Assembly (NCBI GenBank): GCA_910575405.1
Contig: CAJTER010000008.1
Span: 62,001 to 126,000, forward strand
Direction: 5' to 3'
From: Clostridia bacterium
GTDB lineage: Bacteria > Bacillota > Clostridia > Peptostreptococcales > Anaerovoracaceae
DNA: 64,000 nucleotides
Shown: piece after piece, positions 61,660 to 64,000 of the stretch
How positions within the stretch are numbered: position 1 is the first letter of the stretch
Layout of the letters: each line of letters begins with the position of its first letter
Translations under genes and position numbers: made by a program
Notes under the pieces: model-generated
Told to the model about the DNA's origin: nothing
What the model saw: only the letters and a program-made list of their open reading frames with translations
Databases searched by the model: none

Positions 61660-64000
61660 TTAAAATTCAACATTAATGATTGTATCAGCTTCCAAGGCCT
61701 TCATTAGTTTATCTTCCAGTTCCGCGATATATCGCTTAACATCCGCTTCGTTTTCAAGCTGCCAGGTAGCAGCATTATTAATTGATTTAATGCTGACGGT
61801 TTTCTTTTTCTTTACCTTTGGAGCAGGAGCAGCCGGTGCAATGGTTTCTCTGCCGTAGTTTTGGGTTTCAGCAACATAAGCGGGCTGCTCTGCCGCGATG
61901 ATTTTTGCTTCTTCTTTTTCAATCTCATTTAAGCAGCGAACCTTGAGCGCATCAGCTTCTACCTTAATATTCTGTAAGATAGCTACGTTATTACAGCTTA
62001 TTGCCTTATCACTGATTTCCCTGAACAGATTGACATACTTATCAGCCAGTTGATAGTGGCACTTTTTACCGTCAAGTTCTTCAAATACACGCTTTCTTGC
62101 GTCTTGAATCGCCACATCAATCGGCTTTTGCATTTCGTCGAGAAGTTCGCCATAAAGATCGATAAATTTTTCAAGCAAATCCGGCAATTTAAAGATTTCC
62201 GAATAAGGAATCCTCTTGTTCAAAATGGCCCTGACATCAGCAACAACTGCTTCAATTTCACTGTTTACAATGAAAGTCTTACTGTCATCGTAAATCTTCA
62301 TCAGATTGAGTGCTTTGTCAAAAATAGCTTTCTGATCGCCTGCAAAAAACTTTTTAACAGGTTCGTAATCCTCCGCAAAATCAAGGAAGTCATCCTTTTT
62401 ACGGTCAATACCCGCGAAGAACTCATTAGAATATTTCATTTGCAGCACTTCTACCATCAACTTTTTACCGGAAGCAATAAACTGTTTGCCCGGATAAGCA
62501 GACTGAGCAGTATAATGAATATCCAATTTTTCAAGGTCATTTTTTAAGTCATTGGCATAACCAAAAAAGCTTTTCATAATGGCATCGTCGTCATCACTTG
62601 CCGAAGTAACATTGAACAGTTCTTTCATTACCTCACGAACAGACTTTTTCTGTTTTTCATTGGCCTTAACACGCTTTTCAGTCATCAATTTTTCATGAAA
62701 CTCTTTGCGTGTCAGATAACGGATAATTTCTTCTTCACTCTTAGCAAGCAGTGTCACTGCTTCGTTATTGACAAACATCGCGATTTCGCCGTCTTTGAAT
62801 AGCTTGGCAACAAGCCATTGCACATCGGCTTCCACAAATCCATAGGGTGCTTTTAAAAAGCGCTCCAGGATGGACTTCATAGAAGTTTTCATATGTCTTT
62901 GGGTATTAAGCGCAATATAGTCGTTCACATCGTGAAGCGCCAGTTCATTCTTCGCAGTTTTCATACCGTCAAGAGTGAGCTGCTGACCGTTATTCTTAAA
63001 CAATGAGCGTACATCTGTTTCACTCATTGCTGTATCTATGTAAAAAAGTTTATGATAAACAGTCGAAACAAGCTTGCCAAGCGCTTCATTTATCTTTGCA
63101 GTAATTTCTTTAGATCCACTCTGGATTTTATCACCGTTTACATAGATTTCTGCGTTTTTCAGGCTTTCTGAAAGGAACAGCCTTGCAGCGCTGTTTCTTT
63201 CACGCATTTCTACTTTTTTCGCTTCTTTTATGCTCTCAAATTGGGTCACTGCATTTGTTGCGTCAAAACGAATAAATTTCTCTATCTGCAATGCTGAACG
63301 GATTTCATCAAGGAAGGTTCTGTCATCCGGCAGTACAACAAGCACGCAGCTTGACTGACCTGACAAAAGTCTCATTGTGGTTTCATCCGATCGTTCATCG
63401 CTGTTTGGAGTGAGGATTTTTAATGTAATGTCATTGTTTTGATTCGCCTTATATGGCTTATCATCCACAACCTGATTGAAAGCAAAAGCATATCTTCCGT
63501 TGAATGCCGGATAGCGGTATTTCTTTTCATCGTAAAGGCCGTCAAAAATTAGTTCCGATGCCTTTGCGATTACTTCGCCGGAGTCAACATTCTGTGACTC
63601 AATCGCTCTGTTGATTTCCTGTTCCTCATCTGTAAGGAACACATATATATCGCCATTTTTCTGAACCAATGTCTGACGGACAAGGCGTTTTAATGCTTCT
63701 TCAACGTTCTGTGCGAGAGCCATACGGTCATCATTTACATTTGAAACCATAAGGCTTGTAATGTTCTCTACATTGGCTTTAATTTCCTTAACATACTTAA
63801 TCATAAAGAGAGTTTTAAGCACATTTACATCAAAGCACTCTCTTTCATGATTGGGGTTTAGATAATCATTATCCAAGGCACGGGAAATAACACCTTTATG
63901 AGAATGGTCGAGAAATTGCTCAAGGGCATCATAAAACATATGAAAGGGCACAAGTGTACCCGGTTCATCCTTCATAACTTTAACAGCCGATTCTTTGAAC
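61660..64000 (-). CDS. brxC: BREX-1 ATPase BrxC, C-terminal part
   Basis: The C-terminal ~780 residues of BrxC, the large ATPase of BREX type 1 (usually about 1200 residues). The frame is open to the window edge (FKESAVKVMKDEPG...), so the N-terminus with the Walker A motif lies to the right. Helical and coiled segments such as LARNVEEALKRLVRQTL-type sequence (seen as AQNVEEALKRLVRQTL) and QLVSTVYHKLF-type sequence (LGKLVSTVYHKLFYID) fit the family. The C-terminus has a proline/alanine-rich linker (APAAPAPKVKKKK) and a last helix ending TIINVEF. brxA and brxB would be expected further right. Confidence 0.9.
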   Translation of the reverse strand, partial: FKESAVKVMKDEPGTLVPFHMFYDALEQFLDHSHKGVISRALDNDYLNPNHERECFDVNVLKTLFMIKYVKEIKANVENITSLMVSNVNDDRMALAQNVEEALKRLVRQTLVQKNGDIYVFLTDEEQEINRAIESQNVDSGEVIAKASELIFDGLYDEKKYRYPAFNGRYAFAFNQVVDDKPYKANQNNDITLKILTPNSDERSDETTMRLLSGQSSCVLVVLPDDRTFLDEIRSALQIEKFIRFDATNAVTQFESIKEAKKVEMRERNSAARLFLSESLKNAEIYVNGDKIQSGSKEITAKINEALGKLVSTVYHKLFYIDTAMSETDVRSLFKNNGQQLTLDGMKTAKNELALHDVNDYIALNTQRHMKTSMKSILERFLKAPYGFVEADVQWLVAKLFKDGEIAMFVNNEAVTLLAKSEEEIIRYLTRKEFHEKLMTEKRVKANEKQKKSVREVMKELFNVTSASDDDDAIMKSFFGYANDLKNDLEKLDIHYTAQSAYPGKQFIASGKKLMVEVLQMKYSNEFFAGIDRKKDDFLDFAEDYEPVKKFFAGDQKAIFDKALNLMKIYDDSKTFIVNSEIEAVVADVRAILNKRIPYSEIFKLPDLLEKFIDLYGELLDEMQKPIDVAIQDARKRVFEELDGKKCHYQLADKYVNLFREISDKAISCNNVAILQNIKVEADALKVRCLNEIEKEEAKIIAAEQPAYVAETQNYGRETIAPAAPAPKVKKKKTVSIKSINNAATWQLENEADVKRYIAELEDKLMKALEADTIINVEF

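Noticed and set aside
1-64000. CRISPR arrays, tRNA or rRNA genes, complete insertion sequences
   Set aside because: No regularly spaced repeats, no tRNA-like folds with CCA ends, no rRNA core segments and no transposase genes were seen by eye.

Overview
The window reads as chromosome of an anaerobic, spore-forming Clostridia (Firmicutes). The grounds are an ornithine-fermentation operon of the Clostridium sticklandii type, spoIVA, a T-box leader, the rnc-smc-ftsY-der-plsY-gpsA order of genes, and strong AGGAGG ribosome binding sites. An amino-acid fermenter of the Anaerovoracaceae kind would fit, but that placement is inference. No rRNA, tRNA, CRISPR array or intact insertion sequence was seen.

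Region by region. 1-6.95 kb (minus strand): oxidative ornithine degradation (ord, ortA, ortB, oraS, oraE and a GlmL/MutL-like protein cut by the window edge). Upstream lie a good sigma-54 promoter and a 41-bp inverted repeat placed like an enhancer. 7.2-14.1 kb: a PepSY lipid-exported protein, an AIR-synthase/HypE-like protein, ligA, pcrA and an M50 protease. 14.2-18.6 kb: a LysM protein, a tryptophan-type ABC importer (trpXYZ) under a T-box leader with a UGG specifier, and a DinJ/YafQ toxin-antitoxin pair. 18.6-31.4 kb: an MFS exporter and a sucrose/fructo-oligosaccharide operon (binding protein, two permeases, ATPase, GH32 hydrolase). Its LacI-type regulator lies 4.5 kb away beyond an XRE-regulated FtsX-type ABC exporter, and both loci carry the same operator. 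31.4-37.1 kb: a PAS/pseudo-receiver protein, a metallophosphoesterase, a MarR-MATE pair with two visible operators, a Fic protein and a frameshifted gene.

37.2-52.7 kb (minus strand): spoIVA, phosphatidylethanolamine synthesis (pssA, psd), a flippase-like membrane protein, miaB, and the conserved block gpsA-plsY-der-ftsY-smc-rnc-plsX. Between gpsA and miaB sits a one-gene cassette of about 0.6 kb bounded by an exact 33-bp direct repeat. It carries a possible nuclease-like protein and a consensus promoter pointing antisense to it.

52.9-64 kb: a BREX type 1 phage-defence island, visibly more AT-rich than its surroundings (brxC cut by the window edge, a COG2865-like ATPase, pglX, an unrecognised 281-residue protein, pglZ). 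It abuts a decayed dehydrogenase pseudogene. Two lesions suggest that it is decaying: pglX has lost its central part including the expected NPPY motif and is frameshifted, and the island ends at the pglZ stop codon with no brxL.

The best candidates for something undescribed are the repeat-bounded cassette at 42.7-43.4 kb and the orphan protein lodged between pglX and pglZ.
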